Of a DNA stretch of 64,000 bases, positions 1 through 10,692 are shown in pieces (the first letter of the stretch is position 1; every line of letters starts with the position of its first letter). The notes under the pieces are model-generated. The model was not told where the DNA came from. It worked only from the letters and a program-made list of their open reading frames with translations, and searched no databases. The stretch is taken from the NCBI GenBank assembly GCA_021292165.1, contig CM037879.1, positions 111,344,359 through 111,408,358 on the forward strand, in the 5' to 3' direction. The translations under genes and the position numbers were made by a program. Origin of the DNA: Shinisaurus crocodilurus (lineage: Eukaryota; Chordata; Lepidosauria; Squamata; Shinisauridae).

Positions 1-294
1 CAGCTACCTTATTCATCCCACAGGTCTCTATAGCCATGTCCAGGGCTAGCCCCAAAAACATTTTGCTCCCTGAGGCAGAGCAGTAAATGGTGCCTTACCC
101 CACAACCCCCAGTCAAGGTGCATAGTAATACTCAAAGTAGTCAAGTTGATTTGGTCCGAGGCAGAAAATCCTAGAAGCAGCTCTCCCCTTCCCTGGCAGT
201 GAAAATACAATAATAAATTAAATAATGAATAATTTGTTGCTTTTTCATGACCTCCCAAATCAGCTCTCTGAGGCAGCTGCAACAGGCTCTAAAA

Positions 295-298
<4 letters not shown>

Positions 299-330
<32 letters not shown>

Positions 331-347
331 TGTCTGTCTGTCTGTCT
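299..347. repeat. (TG)n then (TCTG)n microsatellite
   Basis: A run of about 15 TG units passes directly into four to five TCTG units. It lies in sequence that should be NR2E1 intron 2. The rest of 1..712 is unique-looking intronic sequence in which I recognise nothing else. Confidence 0.97.
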
Positions 348-712
348 AGGACCCTAAGGACACCCCTGCTGTAAAAAGGTGTCCAGGCCCACAAAAGGGA
401 TGTATGGACAGGGAAGAGGAGGGCATTTGATTTCAGAAAAAAACCTCCCCCCACTCCCCCCCGCCCCCAGTAACTGGTGTAGAGGTATACTGCTTTTGAA
501 AATGGAGGTTCTATTAACATAAGAGAGAAAAATAAGGGATAGAGTACAGGTTTTTGAGCAGGCCTGAGAAGTTGCAGGCGCTTCAGGAAGTAAGAGATCC
601 TGGAAAGGGAGGGGGAGAGAGAGATATATGTCTGGAGTAGTGGCCAAGGAAGAGAATCCAGTGGCATACACCAAAATGCTACCAAAACAATCTATCCTGG
701 GCCCATAACCCG

Positions 713-1298
713 TGTTGGGACTTGAAAAAGAATCCACACTAGAAGGTAGTTGGGTGAAATAGTTAAGATCACTGGTATCTTCTAGTGTGGATTCACTGGA
801 AGATACTCATTGAATAATTAACAGCCTGAACAGGAAGTGGGCGTAGCTCTCAGCTTCTTCCTCTTTCTGTTCAGACTCTTAGTGAATGTAGCATCTTCTG
901 TTGTTGTCTCCACATGGTCTTTGCAGCAGCATGTAGCCAGAGTTGCTGGTCTGAACTCCACAAGTTCAGACCCCAAGTAACTACAAATGTACTTGTAAGC
1001 AACTGTAAGAAACGTCTTTTAAGCCTGCCTGAATGAAACTGCATAATCTGAGTGAGTAAATGTTACTTTTAACTTTTACAAGACTGTGTCTCTGATTATT
1101 GTTCTGAGGGAGAGAAAAGGGGGCAAAACCAGGGAAATCCAGTCTGCCTTAAAGCATCCTGGATTACCAAATGCTAACTGGCTAACACTAGCCAAATCTA
1201 AGCTTCTTTTAAGCTGGAAAGGGACTCTACTCTGCTGATCTCACTATCGTGAGATAGGAAGGATAACACTCTCCTAGTATCTTTTTCAAGTCCCAACA
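713..1298 (+). mobile_element. 586-bp LTR-like or TIR-ended repeat, complete copy
   Basis: The element begins TGTTGGGACTTGAAAAAGA and ends with the exact reverse complement, a perfect 19-bp terminal inverted repeat. It also has the TG...CA ends of an LTR. The right part (about 1055..1110) reads like an LTR R/U5 region. A second copy with clear base-for-base similarity lies at 25782..27763, interrupted by a hAT element. I see no obvious target-site duplication and no internal coding region, so a solo LTR is my first guess. The long inverted ends also fit a non-autonomous DNA element. The strand is arbitrary. Confidence 0.7.
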
Positions 1299-1775
1299 CT
1301 TTCCCTGCCCCAAAATGGCATGGCAGTGATCACCCGCCCCTGCTGGTCAGCCCCACTCCACTACCTGTTCTAGGAGAAGTCAGAAACTCCTGGCCACCTC
1401 AATAGCCCTGCAGGACCAATGAGACCCTCCACCCAGGGCTGCATAGCCTAGATCAGTGGTGGGGAAAGGGGGGGGGAGAGAAATCTGGCCCATCTGAGGT
1501 TCCCCAGATGGCCCTGCCTACTTCGCCTGGCCCCATCCCCTTTCCTTCAACAACCAATCGCTTGGTGGATTTCTGGCTTTTGTGCTGTCCACAGCATGCT
1601 GGGCTGGGCGTTGTAGGCCAAAAACATCTGGGGACCCAAGATTGGAGAACACTGGTCCAACATCTCCTTTGCTGTCTCATGCACTGTCTGACAAAAGGAG
1701 AGACTGAGGAGCCCACTCACTCTTCCTCTTCCCAGCCAGCTGCTGAAGCTTGGATTGTCAAGTCCTGCTCCAGCT

Positions 1776-1929
1776 CAGGGCTGGTGCAAGGCAGTTTGGT
1801 GCCCTAGGCAAGATCAGATATTTAGCGCCCCCCCTTCCCACTTGAGCCCTCCCTCCCTATTTCTGGCACCCCCTTTAGCCCTGCGCCCTAGGCAGCTGTC
1901 TAGTTGGCCTAATGGTAGCACCGGCCCTG
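1776..1929. mobile_element. hAT-type MITE, CAGGGCYGGTGC family
   Basis: A 154-bp element starts CAGGGCTGGTGC and ends GCACCGGCCCTG. It is flanked on both sides by the identical octamer CTCCAGCT (1768..1775 and 1930..1937), an intact 8-bp target-site duplication typical of hAT transposons. It belongs to the same family as 25173..25337, 44044..44208 and the 1.39-kb element at 25955..27347. Confidence 0.92.
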
Positions 1930-2239
1930 CTCCAGCTGCCCAGTCAGCTGCTGCTGCTTGAGTAGCTTGACTGGCCTCAGTGTGCTCCCCTCACTTCCCA
2001 CCTCTGGGAAAGAAACTTGGGGAGGGAGGGAATAACAGTCACACACCTGGAGGCTGGCTAAGATTCAAGGCACTCAGAAGAAGTGTTGGGGCATAAGAGC
2101 CCTGTGCCCATGGCTACAATGCCCATGAGTAGCATACTCCATTCTACCACTTCATTCATTCACCAGTAAGTCCATCAAGACACTTTCCAAATAGAGGGAT
2201 GTCTTCTTCCTTGCTGACATCCTGACCCTATAGCCTCAT

Positions 2240-2381
2240 TTCATAGATCATAGAGTTTGAAGGAGCCTACAAGGCCATTGAGTCCAACCCCCTGCTCAGT
2301 GCAGGAAACTAGAGGAGGGGTCACCCATCCAAGTAATAACCAGGCCTGACTGCTTAGCTTTCCGCACTCAGACAAGCTGAG
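2240..2381 (-). mobile_element. 5S-rRNA/CR1 chimeric SINE, minus copy
   Basis: Read on the minus strand, a head with 5S-rRNA-like sequence (GGCCTGGTTATTACTTGGAT) is followed by a tail that matches the 3' end of the CR1 LINEs in this window (GGGGGTTGGACTC-type motif, then TATGATCTATGA). The distal 5' part is missing. See the fuller copy at 51421..51593. Confidence 0.82.
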
Positions 2382-2815
2382 ATTTCTTTCCAAGTCTCCT
2401 CGATGTCAACTTGAAAATAACTCCCATCCCCCATGTTTCAATTTCTTGCATGCTCCCTGCCCATGCACATTTATTTAAGGTAGCTACTTCCAGTGAAATC
2501 AGTGGGACTTCCACCTTCATGCTTCCTGACTGCAAAACAAACATGGAGCTTGCTGAGCATCATGGGTCATCAATAACTCCATTTCAACCCTCAGGTTTCT
2601 GGTATTTCAATGGGATACCAAAGAACTGATGAGCTGGATCCAGCAAAAGTTAAGCACTTTTAAATTTGATTTCAATGGGAGAATGACGCATGCACTGAAT
2701 TCTCTCCAGTTGATCTTGATGTCTAGACCTTCACTCAGTGGTTGCTTACTCCCTAATGTGTTTAGGGTTACAACTGTGCAGCTCAATCCTTCCTTGCCAT
2801 GTTTATACGAAAGTA

Positions 2816-2940
2816 CAGCTGACATTCTGTGCACGCTTACTTAGGAGTAAGCCCAAGGCATAGGATTGGGCTGCAAGTGTCACTGATTGTAATGGGGCTT
2901 ACATCCAAGTAAGTAAGTGTGCGTAGGACTGCAGCCTTAA
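2816..2940. repeat. Palindromic 85-bp-family repeat, degenerate double copy
   Basis: Two partial units with the family's GGAGTAAGCCC and AAGTAAGTGTGCG blocks. The end GGACTGCAGCCTTAA is the family terminus. The stretch 2382..2815 to its left shows nothing I recognise. Confidence 0.7.
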
Positions 2941-3334
2941 AATGGCCAATGTTGGTTGGATCCGATGCTAAGGCTTCAGGAGGAATCTGCCCTGTCTCCC
3001 TTTCCTCCATGCAATGAAAATGTATAATATTCTTTCTGACCTCCAAAGTTTATCTTGGATGAACCATGACGTTCTTCTGAGAATTCTGATTCTGCCTGCC
3101 TGTTTTCAAAACATTGCGCTTTGAAATCAAGAAGCCTACTTCACTGTAAACAAATTAGGGTGATGTGACGTATGTATCCTAATGCATTGAATGATGCAGT
3201 TTAGCAGACGCAGAGTTCCAAAGGATGAATAATAGACCGAGGTGCAAGCGTGCACTGGGAATTAGAAAAAGTTTGGTGCAAATGGAAGGGGGACTGAATA
3301 GGATGATAGGAGATGGTGCTGTTGCAACTGTTAC

Positions 3335-3480
3335 CTGGTTTCCAGATTTGCAGACGTAAGTCCTGTTCCTTCTGATGCTTCGTTTGAAAAACCCTGAGCA
3401 TCCATCGCAGGCATAAACCCCGTAGTGCTTGCCGGAGCTACGATCACCACACACTTTACACGGGATGTCTAAAATCCGGC
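3335..3480 (-). CDS. NR2E1: NR2E1 (TLX) exon 2: first zinc finger of the DNA-binding domain
   Basis: NR2E1 is an orphan nuclear receptor that represses transcription in neural stem cells and developing retina and binds AAGTCA-type half sites. This 146-bp exon is bounded by a TTTCAG acceptor and a GTAAC donor on the minus strand. It starts in phase 1 (GC completes the serine codon begun in exon 1) and ends on a whole glutamine codon. The 48 whole codons contain the Cys-x2-Cys-x13-Cys-x2-Cys first finger, with CKVCGD at its start and the P-box CDGCSG. Aspartate in that P-box is characteristic of TLX; NR2E3 (PNR) has CNGCSG. After the P-box comes [19 protein letters not shown], where vertebrate NR2E1 also splices. 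I know of no closer relative. The second finger and ligand-binding domain are encoded beyond the left edge. No break or frameshift is seen. Confidence 0.96.
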
Positions 3481-3583
3481 CTGAAAGTAAAGATGGGAGG
3501 GAGGGAGAGAGAAGAGGGTAAGTTATCTCGTCTCTAGAAAGTGGTCACTAGAACTGGGCTAGTGGTGGTGATGATGATCATCG

Positions 3584-3680
3584 GATCATAGAGGTAGAAG
3601 AGTCCTGAAAAATCATCTAGTCCAACCCCCTGCTGATGCAGGATATCTGCTGCTGCTACATCTTCCAGAAGAATCACCTT
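3584..3680 (-). mobile_element. CR1-type LINE 3' tail fragment
   Basis: On the plus strand the order GGATCATAGAGG, then TCATCTAGTCCAACCCCCTGC, is the reverse complement of an old CR1 3' end. No coding part is present. Confidence 0.7.
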
Positions 3681-3839
3681 TTATTACTTTTCAGCAACAA
3701 TCTCATTTCAGGGGCTGTCGGCTTTAATTAAGCCAAGACTCCCAAAATGTTGCAGGAGTAACAGCAGATGTTCCTGCTGAAGGAGGGGAATAAAAGTCAC
3801 TATTTCTTTGAGATTGCTATCCTAAGCACCTGTGTAGCC

Positions 3840-3922
3840 CGATCTGGTGCATGCTTGCTCAGAGGTAATTGCTAGCAATTTCACTGGGACTGACTCCCAA
3901 GTAAGTGTGCATACGATTTCAA
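3840..3922. repeat. Palindromic 85-bp-family repeat
   Basis: A diverged copy with GCATGCTTGCTCAGAGGTAA at the left and ACTCCCAAGTAAGTGTGCAT at the right. Confidence 0.75.
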
Positions 3923-3984
3923 ACTGACTAGGAAGTAGTCCCTTTCAACTCAAATGACTTATTTCTGAGTAAAAATTCATCCAT

Positions 3985-4140
3985 TTAACATATTGGTTAC
4001 ATTTATATCCCACCCTTACTTCCAGGAGCTCAAGCGGGTGTACTGTACATGGTTTATCCCCCACTGCATTATCCTCACAACAACCCTGTGAGGCTACGCT
4101 GAAAGATAATGACTGGCCCAAGGTCACCCACTCACTTCTG
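3985..4140 (-). mobile_element. MIR-like CORE-SINE, 3' part
   Basis: Read on the minus strand: the CACAGGGTTGTTGTGAGGAT core, then a tail matching the copy at 52773..52993. The tRNA-like head is missing. The 3' tail touches ATATCCCACCC, the reverse of the family's GGGTGGGATAT. Confidence 0.8.
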
Positions 4141-4250
4141 AATAAACTTGCTTAGGAGTGCAACCTTCAGCTTTCATCCCTAGTTGGAAGTAATTTCCAC
4201 CAACTTTAGTGAGATATACCTTCATTTAAGGATAAAATGTTAAATATGCT

Positions 4251-4372
4251 AACAGTGCAACCTTTTGCATGTCTACTCAGAAGTAAAACCTGTTGTGTTC
4301 AATGGGACTTGCTGCCAGGTAAGTGGGAGGTAAGTCCTATTGAACTTAATGGGGCTTACTTCTGAGCAAACA
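4251..4372. repeat. Palindromic 85-bp-family repeat, one and a half units
   Basis: Contains TGTCTACTCAGAAGTAA, a central TTCAATGGGACTTGC, then a second inverted half ending GGCTTACTTCTGAGCAAACA. The halves can pair as a hairpin. Confidence 0.8.
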
Positions 4373-4377
4373 TAAAA

Positions 4378-4535
4378 CCATAGAATGTTAGCATGGAAGG
4401 ATCTTGGAGGTCATCCAGACCAACCCCCTGCTCAATGCAGGGTCTACAATGCAGGATGCAGCTACGGCATCCCTGAACAATGGCCGTCCAGCCTCTGCTT
4501 AAGTACCTCCAGGCTCCAGCAAAGGAGAGTTCGTC
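4378..4535 (-). mobile_element. CR1-type LINE 3' end fragment
   Basis: The order CATAGAATGTTAGCATGGAA, CCAACCCCCTGCTCAATGCA, then CATCCCTGAACAATGGCCGT is the reverse of an older CR1 subfamily 3' end. Sequence from 4536 to 5330 is GC-rich and unique-looking; I assign nothing to it. Confidence 0.72.
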
Positions 4536-5329
4536 GCCTCCAACCGGGCCCTACCATTAGGCAGAGTGAGGCAGTGGGTGTCCTGAAAGGGGCCGGGCAG
4601 CAAATGCTTAGTGATTTAGTTTGTTATTATTGCATCTTTTCTGGCAGGGAATGGGAGAGGTGCTTGTCAGATTTTCTGCCCCAGGTGCCAAAATAACTTG
4701 ACCCGGGATGGGGAATGCGCGATGCCATTTGCTGCTCCGCCTCCGGCAGCACAATGTCTTGGGCGGCTCTCCCCTCAGCTCTTACGGGTTAGGAAGTTTC
4801 TCCTGGTAGTGATCTGAAAGCTGCTTCCCTGCCATTTCCCAGAATAGGAGCACCCCAAAAGCCCCGCGAGCACAAAAAAAACTTCTGTGGGACTCTCATC
4901 TCAACCCATGAACTGGCCAGGAGAAACGGCTGCTCTCGGGGCTGGGGGCGACCGTGCTCCGCGGCTGCCCCTGCGCTGGCAAGCCGGCTTCCTCGGCAGC
5001 TCCACCGCAGCCACTGGAGTTTGCCGGCCAAGAACCGTCTTTGGGCTCGGAGTATTATTACTCGGAAGGAAATCCGTTGAAAGAAACGTGTTTAGGATCC
5101 GGCAATATGTTGTGTTTCCTTTGTAACAAGTTGTGTTTCACCCATGGCGGTAAAATAAAATTAAAAATTAAAAAAAAATTCTTCCTCTTCTTTCTTTAAA
5201 GGTACCCTTAAGACCGACATTAAAGTACCACAGAGAGGGTTTTCCTGTTCCATTTCTCCCCCAACCCCCTTTCTCTCCCCGCACTCTTCCCTTCCCACAA
5301 GCTAATGCTAAAACTCGCTTTGACTTTAA

Positions 5330-5450
5330 CCTGGTACCCTGCAGATGTTTTGGACTTCGACTCCCATCACCCCCAGCCAGCATGTCCAATGGTCAGGAAC
5401 GCTGGGAGTTGTTGTTCAAAACATCTGGAGGGCGCCGGGCTGGGGAAGTC
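5330..5450. mobile_element. hAT-like hairpin MITE, GATGTTTTGGAC family
   Basis: Left arm GCAGATGTTTTGGACTTCGA and right arm GTTCAAAACATCTGGAGGGC are imperfect inverted repeats around a CCCAGCCAGCATG centre, as in the copies at 15117 and 41140. The ends are too diverged to define a duplication. Confidence 0.7.
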
Positions 5451-5583
5451 TGCTTCTCTGAACGGCTTAGGCCGGGTAAGCCCTATCTAATAAGCGGTCG
5501 AGAGCGCGCCTGCCTACTTTCGCTTTCTTCATGTAGGCGGTGCCATCCTTGCTTAGATGGGCGCAGTCTGAAAACGTAGTCCT

Positions 5584-6345
5584 CCTACACGGGTTTACTC
5601 GGAAGCAAGTCACTTGATTTCATTGGCACTTTCTTCTAAGCAAGTACGTTCAGGGAGCCCGGCCGCAGCCTGACATCTCCATCCTAAGTAGTAGAGGTGA
5701 TCCTAAAACCCACGGATTTCAACGGGATTTAAGTTCTACCGCAGTTGCAATCCTATCCTGACATAATTACTTGGAAACACGTCCTGTCGACCTCGCGTTG
5801 AGTAAACGGGTATAGGGCGCGGGTGTAGGCCACAACTGATGTACTCCTGTGCATGCTTCCTTGGAAGGAAGCCCAACTGAACACCGGGGGACTTACTTTC
5901 GCATAGACATGCATAGCACTGGGCAGCACTTCACCCCAAACTGCTCTGGAGCAAGTGAGTTGAGGACTGAGGCGTAAATGCGATTCGGACCGGAGCCATA
6001 CAGCCGGATCGGATGCATGCTTACTCCGAAGTGAGTGTGCATGGGACTGTAGCTTAATAGAACCCGATCCTGTGCGTTTGTACCCGCAGGTAAGACCCAT
6101 TGTGTTAAATGAGGTTTACTCCCAGGTAAATTATCACAGGACACACCCTTACGAAAGAGTTGTATCCAATGTCAGTCTAGCTTAAGTCCCATGCATTTAA
6201 ATGGGTCTACTCTAAGTAGGACTAACATTGGATACAACCCAGAACAAACCTACGCATATTTGCTCAGAAGTTAAGTCCCAGTGTGGTCAGGGATACTTAT
6301 TCCCAGGTAAGTGGGCCTACGACTACAGCCTTAAATCTGTGCGCC
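5584..6345. repeat. Cluster of palindromic 85-bp-family repeats
   Basis: At least five partial or whole units sit head to tail (about 5584..5660, 5740..5890, 6003..6058, 6060..6140 and 6241..6335). Each shows TACTC(C/A)GAAGT or CCCAGGTAA blocks. The cluster is interrupted by a different hairpin at 6157..6241. Confidence 0.78.
6157..6241. repeat. Hairpin MITE, GTTGTATCCAATG family
   Basis: Left end GAGTTGTATCCAATGTCAGT and right end ACTAACATTGGATACAACCC are inverted repeats. Related copies are at 11368..11440 and 19579..19658. Confidence 0.78.
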
Positions 6346-6674
6346 CAATCCACCGTCTTGGAAGTAAATTACAATGAGATCAAAGAGGCTTGAAGATTTA
6401 GGTGCAAGATGCCCCCTACATCACCTTCATCTTTTTAAAATCTAAACCGGGCTGATAGAGATTCTTCAATGTTCCGAAAAGAAAACTCGACTCTGCCAAC
6501 TTGCCAAGACCATCTTTAAGTCTCGTCCTCCCCAATAGACCTTTGGCCTAGGACAAAGAGAAGGCCTGGAGGAACAAGTGTGTGCGTGTGGAGGGGGGGG
6601 GTACCCTTCTAGGGTTGTGGGGGGGGGGTTGAATGCCATCAGATTCTTCCACTCTCTGGAGAATTGAGGGAAGC

Positions 6675-6701
6675 AAAGAGAGAGAGAGAGAGAGAGAGAG
6701 A
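6675..6701. repeat. (GA)n microsatellite
   Basis: About 13 GA units. The stretch 6346..6674 before it includes G-rich runs near 6592..6628 and no recognised element. Confidence 0.95.
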
Positions 6702-6744
6702 TGCTTTCAGACGTGGACTTTGGGGTGGGCGCGGCTCTAAAACA

Positions 6745-6915
6745 ATGCCTCCCCGGCAGACAATAGGGACATTAGATAAAGTGTTAACTTAATGATTTTC
6801 CCCCATTGAAAGCTCGTTTGCCTGCCTCCAATCAGCGCAAGCTGCCAGCAGCCGGCTTCTCTGCTAAATGAAACTCGACAGCTGCTGTATGTAGCCCCGA
6901 CGGGAGGAAGGAGGA
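6745..6915. promoter_or_regulatory. Candidate conserved enhancer in NR2E1 intron 1
   Basis: A unique, non-repetitive island between repeat clusters. It includes GTTAACTTAATGATTTTCCC (homeodomain-type TTAATGA), CCTCCAATCAGCGCAAGC (CCAAT) and CAGCTGCTG (E-box). The call rests on its composition and position only; conservation could not be tested. From 6916 to 7690 is GC-rich unique sequence with TG and poly-C runs and nothing else recognised. Confidence 0.4.
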
Positions 6916-7694
6916 TTAGGTTAGGGCGCTGGGGCGGGGGCAGGAAAGTAAATCAGTAACAACAGGTCCAGTCCAGCTAAGGGACAACGTTTGGGGGATT
7001 CTCCATCTCTCTCCCCCCCCTGGCTGAGAAGTAAAGTTTGCCTGGTGTGTGTGTGTGTCTGTTGGGGGTGGCTGAAAGGTAGGCGATCTCCAGGAAAGCG
7101 AGTCGGTAGAGCCAGGCTTGGCTTCTCGAGCTATGTAATTACACGCCCTCCTTGCCACCTGCCTATTGGGTCACCAGTGACCCGTCAAAAAGAGTAGCAT
7201 GGGAATTCGGATTGCACACAATGGCCCCAGGGGAGAACACTCGACTCCCCCCCACTCCCCCCCCCGACACACACAAACACATGCCCCGCCCGCTCCTCCC
7301 CGGCCGTTTCTCCCAGCGCCCCCCCCCTTCAGCAGCCACCGCTAGACTTTGCACACTCGATGGGGGGAAAGGCAAGGAAATTGGACATGCCACGGTGCCA
7401 TCCCCTGGTGTTGGATGTCAGTCACCTCTCGTTAGCGGGCAAAATGCACAACTCTCCGCCCGCAAATCCCAGGCTCCCCTTTTCGGCCCTGGGCTACTCG
7501 ATAGCAAACCTCCCCCACTCCCCACCACAACACACACACTTTCCCTTTACAGAGAGAACACGCAATCCTGCTCTTTTCAACTTCCTGCCCCAAACCGATT
7601 TCAAAGGTTCACCCCGCCCCCGCTGTAAGTCCCACTGCAAATCGAAGTGAATTCACTTCGATTGCCGCCACTGAGCAGCCAAGAGTGCTGTCAT

Positions 7695-8650
7695 TCTCTG
7701 CACGCCCTCTCCTCGGGAGTAGGTATCCTTGAGCTGAGTGGGATTTACTTCTGAATTAAAAGCGAGGAGGGTGGGGCACCGTGGGGGAAGTAGAGGACTG
7801 AGTTCCAGGACTCAAAGCTTCTCTAGGGCCGAGGATGTCAGTTTCAAAGCTCTGTCCAACCCAAAGGCAAGATTCTAGCAGCTAGAACACTGAAGCCGTT
7901 TAAGGCTGAGATTCGGGGTTTGAAATACTCTGACCAGGCTTACTGGAAAGTTAAGTCCCATTGAAAACCATAGAACTGACTTCTGAGCAATAGGATTGAA
8001 CTGTAAATATATTTACCGGGAGGTAAATAGATGAGCTTGCTTCCAAGTATTTGTGAAAGTGCTCCCCCATCTAAAAATCGTAATACTTGGTTTTCAGTGG
8101 GTCGTGAGACCATAATGTACATTTTGTTTTAAAAGAAATTTTAAAAATCCGAAAGGGCAAACCCTCTGAGCCATAAACATTTTTGAAAATCTGAAATAGT
8201 TTTTTCATGTCTACCTGATAGATCTCTCTTTCCCCAACTTGTATAAAAATGATAAAATACATAAATAACTTTTTTTTAAAGTATAACTTTGGTTCACAAA
8301 CCACTTAACTTCGGAGAAACCCCATTTACTTTAAGGGGCTTACAGTGCAAGCCTATACATGTCTACTCTGAAGTAAGCCTCACAGTTTTCAATGGAACTT
8401 GCTCCGAGGTAAGTATGTATAGGATTTATCCTACGTATAGCCTTTATCCCGGAGCAAGTGCATTCTTGTAGCTGGATCCTCATCAATTATTTCCTCTGAA
8501 GTAAGTCCCACTAAGTTCCCAAGTGCTTGCACATAAATATATTTAGGATTCAGGTTGTAAAACTATGCTCTTTTTCTTTTTCTTTTTTTAACTTTGGAGC
8601 CAGTCCCTCTGATCTCCTGCTTCCAAGTAAACATGCATAGGATACACTAG
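7695..8650. repeat. Scattered palindromic 85-bp-family repeats
   Basis: Units or half units lie at about 7700..7765, 7925..8010, 8337..8432, 8480..8560 and 8610..8645. The clearest is 8337..8432, with TGTCTACTCTGAAGTAAGCC and CTCCGAGGTAAGTATG. The sequence between them is AT-rich and unassigned. Confidence 0.72.
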
Positions 8651-9047
8651 GGATACTGTAATTGGCACAATATTCTAGCAGTGAATATGTAATATAATAA
8701 TATAATATTTAATATAATACAACGGAAAACACACATTTGTGATACCTCGCAGATTATGGGTACACATTTGACTGACAAATCAGTGGAATCTTTAACTTCA
8801 GTGGGACCCAGCATATTAAATAATGTTACATATTACTCAGTGTATTCATTTTGTTTGTATTAAATACACTCCATTGAATCTCTTGCACTGGTTTCATTAA
8901 TGTTCGCTGGGATTTTCTGGAACGGCTTATACTACACAGATTCTGGATTGTTTCGATCCTTCACACCTGTTGATCTGTCCCATTCAGACCTACTTACTCT
9001 ACCTGATCCCCAACATGCCTAGATTCTGCTCCATTTTGGGATATATA

Positions 9048-9132
9048 TACAATGCAATCCTATACATGTCTCCTCCAAACTAAATCCCATTGAGTCCCTT
9101 ACTCCCAGGTAAGTGGGCATAAGATTGCAGCC
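9048..9132. repeat. Palindromic 85-bp-family repeat, good copy
   Basis: Begins ATGCAATCCTATACATGTCT, has ACTCCCAGGTAAGTGGGCAT in the right half and ends AAGATTGCAGCC. It contains the donor-like CAGGTAAGT. Sequence 8651..9047 is AT-rich and unassigned. Confidence 0.85.
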
Positions 9133-9884
9133 ATAATATTATAGCTAATGCCTGTTGAATACTCCTGCTTATTTAGCCCGGTGCGGACACCCACCCATAA
9201 ATGACTGACCTTATATACTGAATATATTGACATTATATTCATTTCCCTTCTCCCCCTCCTCTACAAGCTTAAATGTTAGACACAGAAATATACAGTATAA
9301 TAATACACTATAATTAGGGTGGACAATCTTGCCGAAGTTGAGTGCTTTCAAATCCAAGGGGAAAACCGAGGACTCGATTCACGCCCCCTGAAGATGGGTC
9401 TCAACTTCGGCAGGACGTTGTTGACGTTCGATAGCGATGACCCTTCCCGCGCCTCCGCCGTCAGTCGGCCGCCTTCTGCTCCAAACTTTGGCCCATTTCC
9501 CTGGCTTTCGCCCCCTCCCTTTCCCTGCAAGTCTCCCTGGCGTTTGGAGTGTGTGTGGTGACGGGGGTGGGGGAGGACGGAGGGCCCAGTCTCTCAGCCC
9601 ATTAAGGCCGCCCCAGCAACCGGGACTGCTGTACTGAGAAACTTTCTGGGGCCAGCCGAAGGATGCTAGCCAGGCCAGGCGAGCGAGGGACCCGGTTAGC
9701 TTGACACGAGGTCACCCGCTCGCTGATTAACCCCTGTTTAAAAAGGCCCCAGAAGTCTAACGCGAAAGGCCCGCGGGACTCGGGCGGCTCTGGGAAACCG
9801 TTTGCAGCATCCCTCGACGGGGCGTCCTGGGGGGGGGGGGCTCCTACTTTCCCCCCTTTTTTCCTTCCTTTTTTTTTTTTTTTT

Positions 9885-9985
9885 GTGCGCGCCTCGTAAT
9901 TGCTTAAAGATATCTGGCAGCTTCGATTACTGTAATTACCATCAGGGGCTGTTGAAAGAAGTGAGGCTGCTTTGAGAGGACTCCT
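9885..9985. promoter_or_regulatory. Candidate conserved enhancer in NR2E1 intron 1
   Basis: A unique block after a poly-G/poly-T tract. It has several homeodomain-like sites in about 60 bp (CGTAATTGCTTAAAG, GATTACTGTAATTACCATCA). From 9300 to 9884 and 9986 to 10330 the flanks are GC- and CpG-rich unique sequence without a recognised gene. I infer an enhancer from site density. Confidence 0.42.
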
Positions 9986-10407
9986 CGGCGGGGTCTTATT
10001 ACCACCCAAGCAGAGCGATCACATCTGACATCACTCCAGGCTGGCGGAAGGGAACGCGGGGGCGGCCCCGGGCCGGACCAGCACAGAGAGGAGCCGCCGA
10101 GGCCCGCCGCCTGCCTCTCGGCTCCTCCCGCGGCTCGAGGAGCCAGACTTCCCCAAGCGCCGGCGCGGGGCTCCCTTGCTCCGCCCGGCAGATCGCCTCA
10201 ACAAGACGGGGCAGCGATCCACCCTGCAAGCTGGCAGTCGAGGAAGCCGCGAGATTGCCTTCGAAGACTTCAAGGATTGTGGGATTCAGTGCGATCAGGA
10301 CACCACCAGATCCGGCCAAGCTTAGACTCGGTGTCTCCCTGTAATGCTGTCTACTCCCAGAAACACAAATGGGGCGCGATCCGACCACGGTTGAGCACTT
10401 GATCACA

Positions 10408-10492
10408 CAGTCCTAACATGTCTACTCAGAAGTAAGGCCCACTCAGTTGAATGGGGCTTGCTCCCAGGCAAGTGGGTAAGAGGACTGTAGCC
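10408..10492. repeat. Palindromic 85-bp-family repeat, good copy
   Basis: Contains TGTCTACTCAGAAGTAAGGC, TTGAATGGGGCTTGCTCCCA and a right end with GAGGACTGTAGCC. A further half unit lies near 10580..10628. Confidence 0.85.
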
Positions 10493-10628
10493 TGAAAGTC
10501 GCCTTGAGATCAACGAGAGACAGCGAAAGCCTGTTTACTCTGAAGAAATCGTTAGCTCCGATTTCCTAGGTCACTGGTTTAGGATTGCAGCCTCCCGCAC
10601 GTGCTCCCATTGAAGTGAATGGGGCTTG

Positions 10629-10629
10629 A

Positions 10630-10692
<63 letters not shown>
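10629..10692. repeat. (AAT)n microsatellite
   Basis: About 21 uninterrupted AAT units directly after a palindromic half repeat. The downstream block 10715..10860 is unique and carries repeated CATTAAAG/CTTTAATG words and an inverted pair AGCCATTTGAG / CTCAAATGGCT. Confidence 0.97.

Noticed and set aside
1..3334. NR2E1 exon 3 (second zinc finger)
   Set aside because: I looked for the CRACRLKKC coding pattern on the minus strand and did not find it. The exon must lie beyond the left edge.
3335..3480. Exon 2 as NR2E3 (PNR) or a retinoid X receptor paralogue
   Set aside because: The P-box is CDGCSG and the exon starts in [11 protein letters not shown], with MSKPAGST upstream, which is the TLX pattern. 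NR2E3 has CNGCSG and RXR has CEGCKG.
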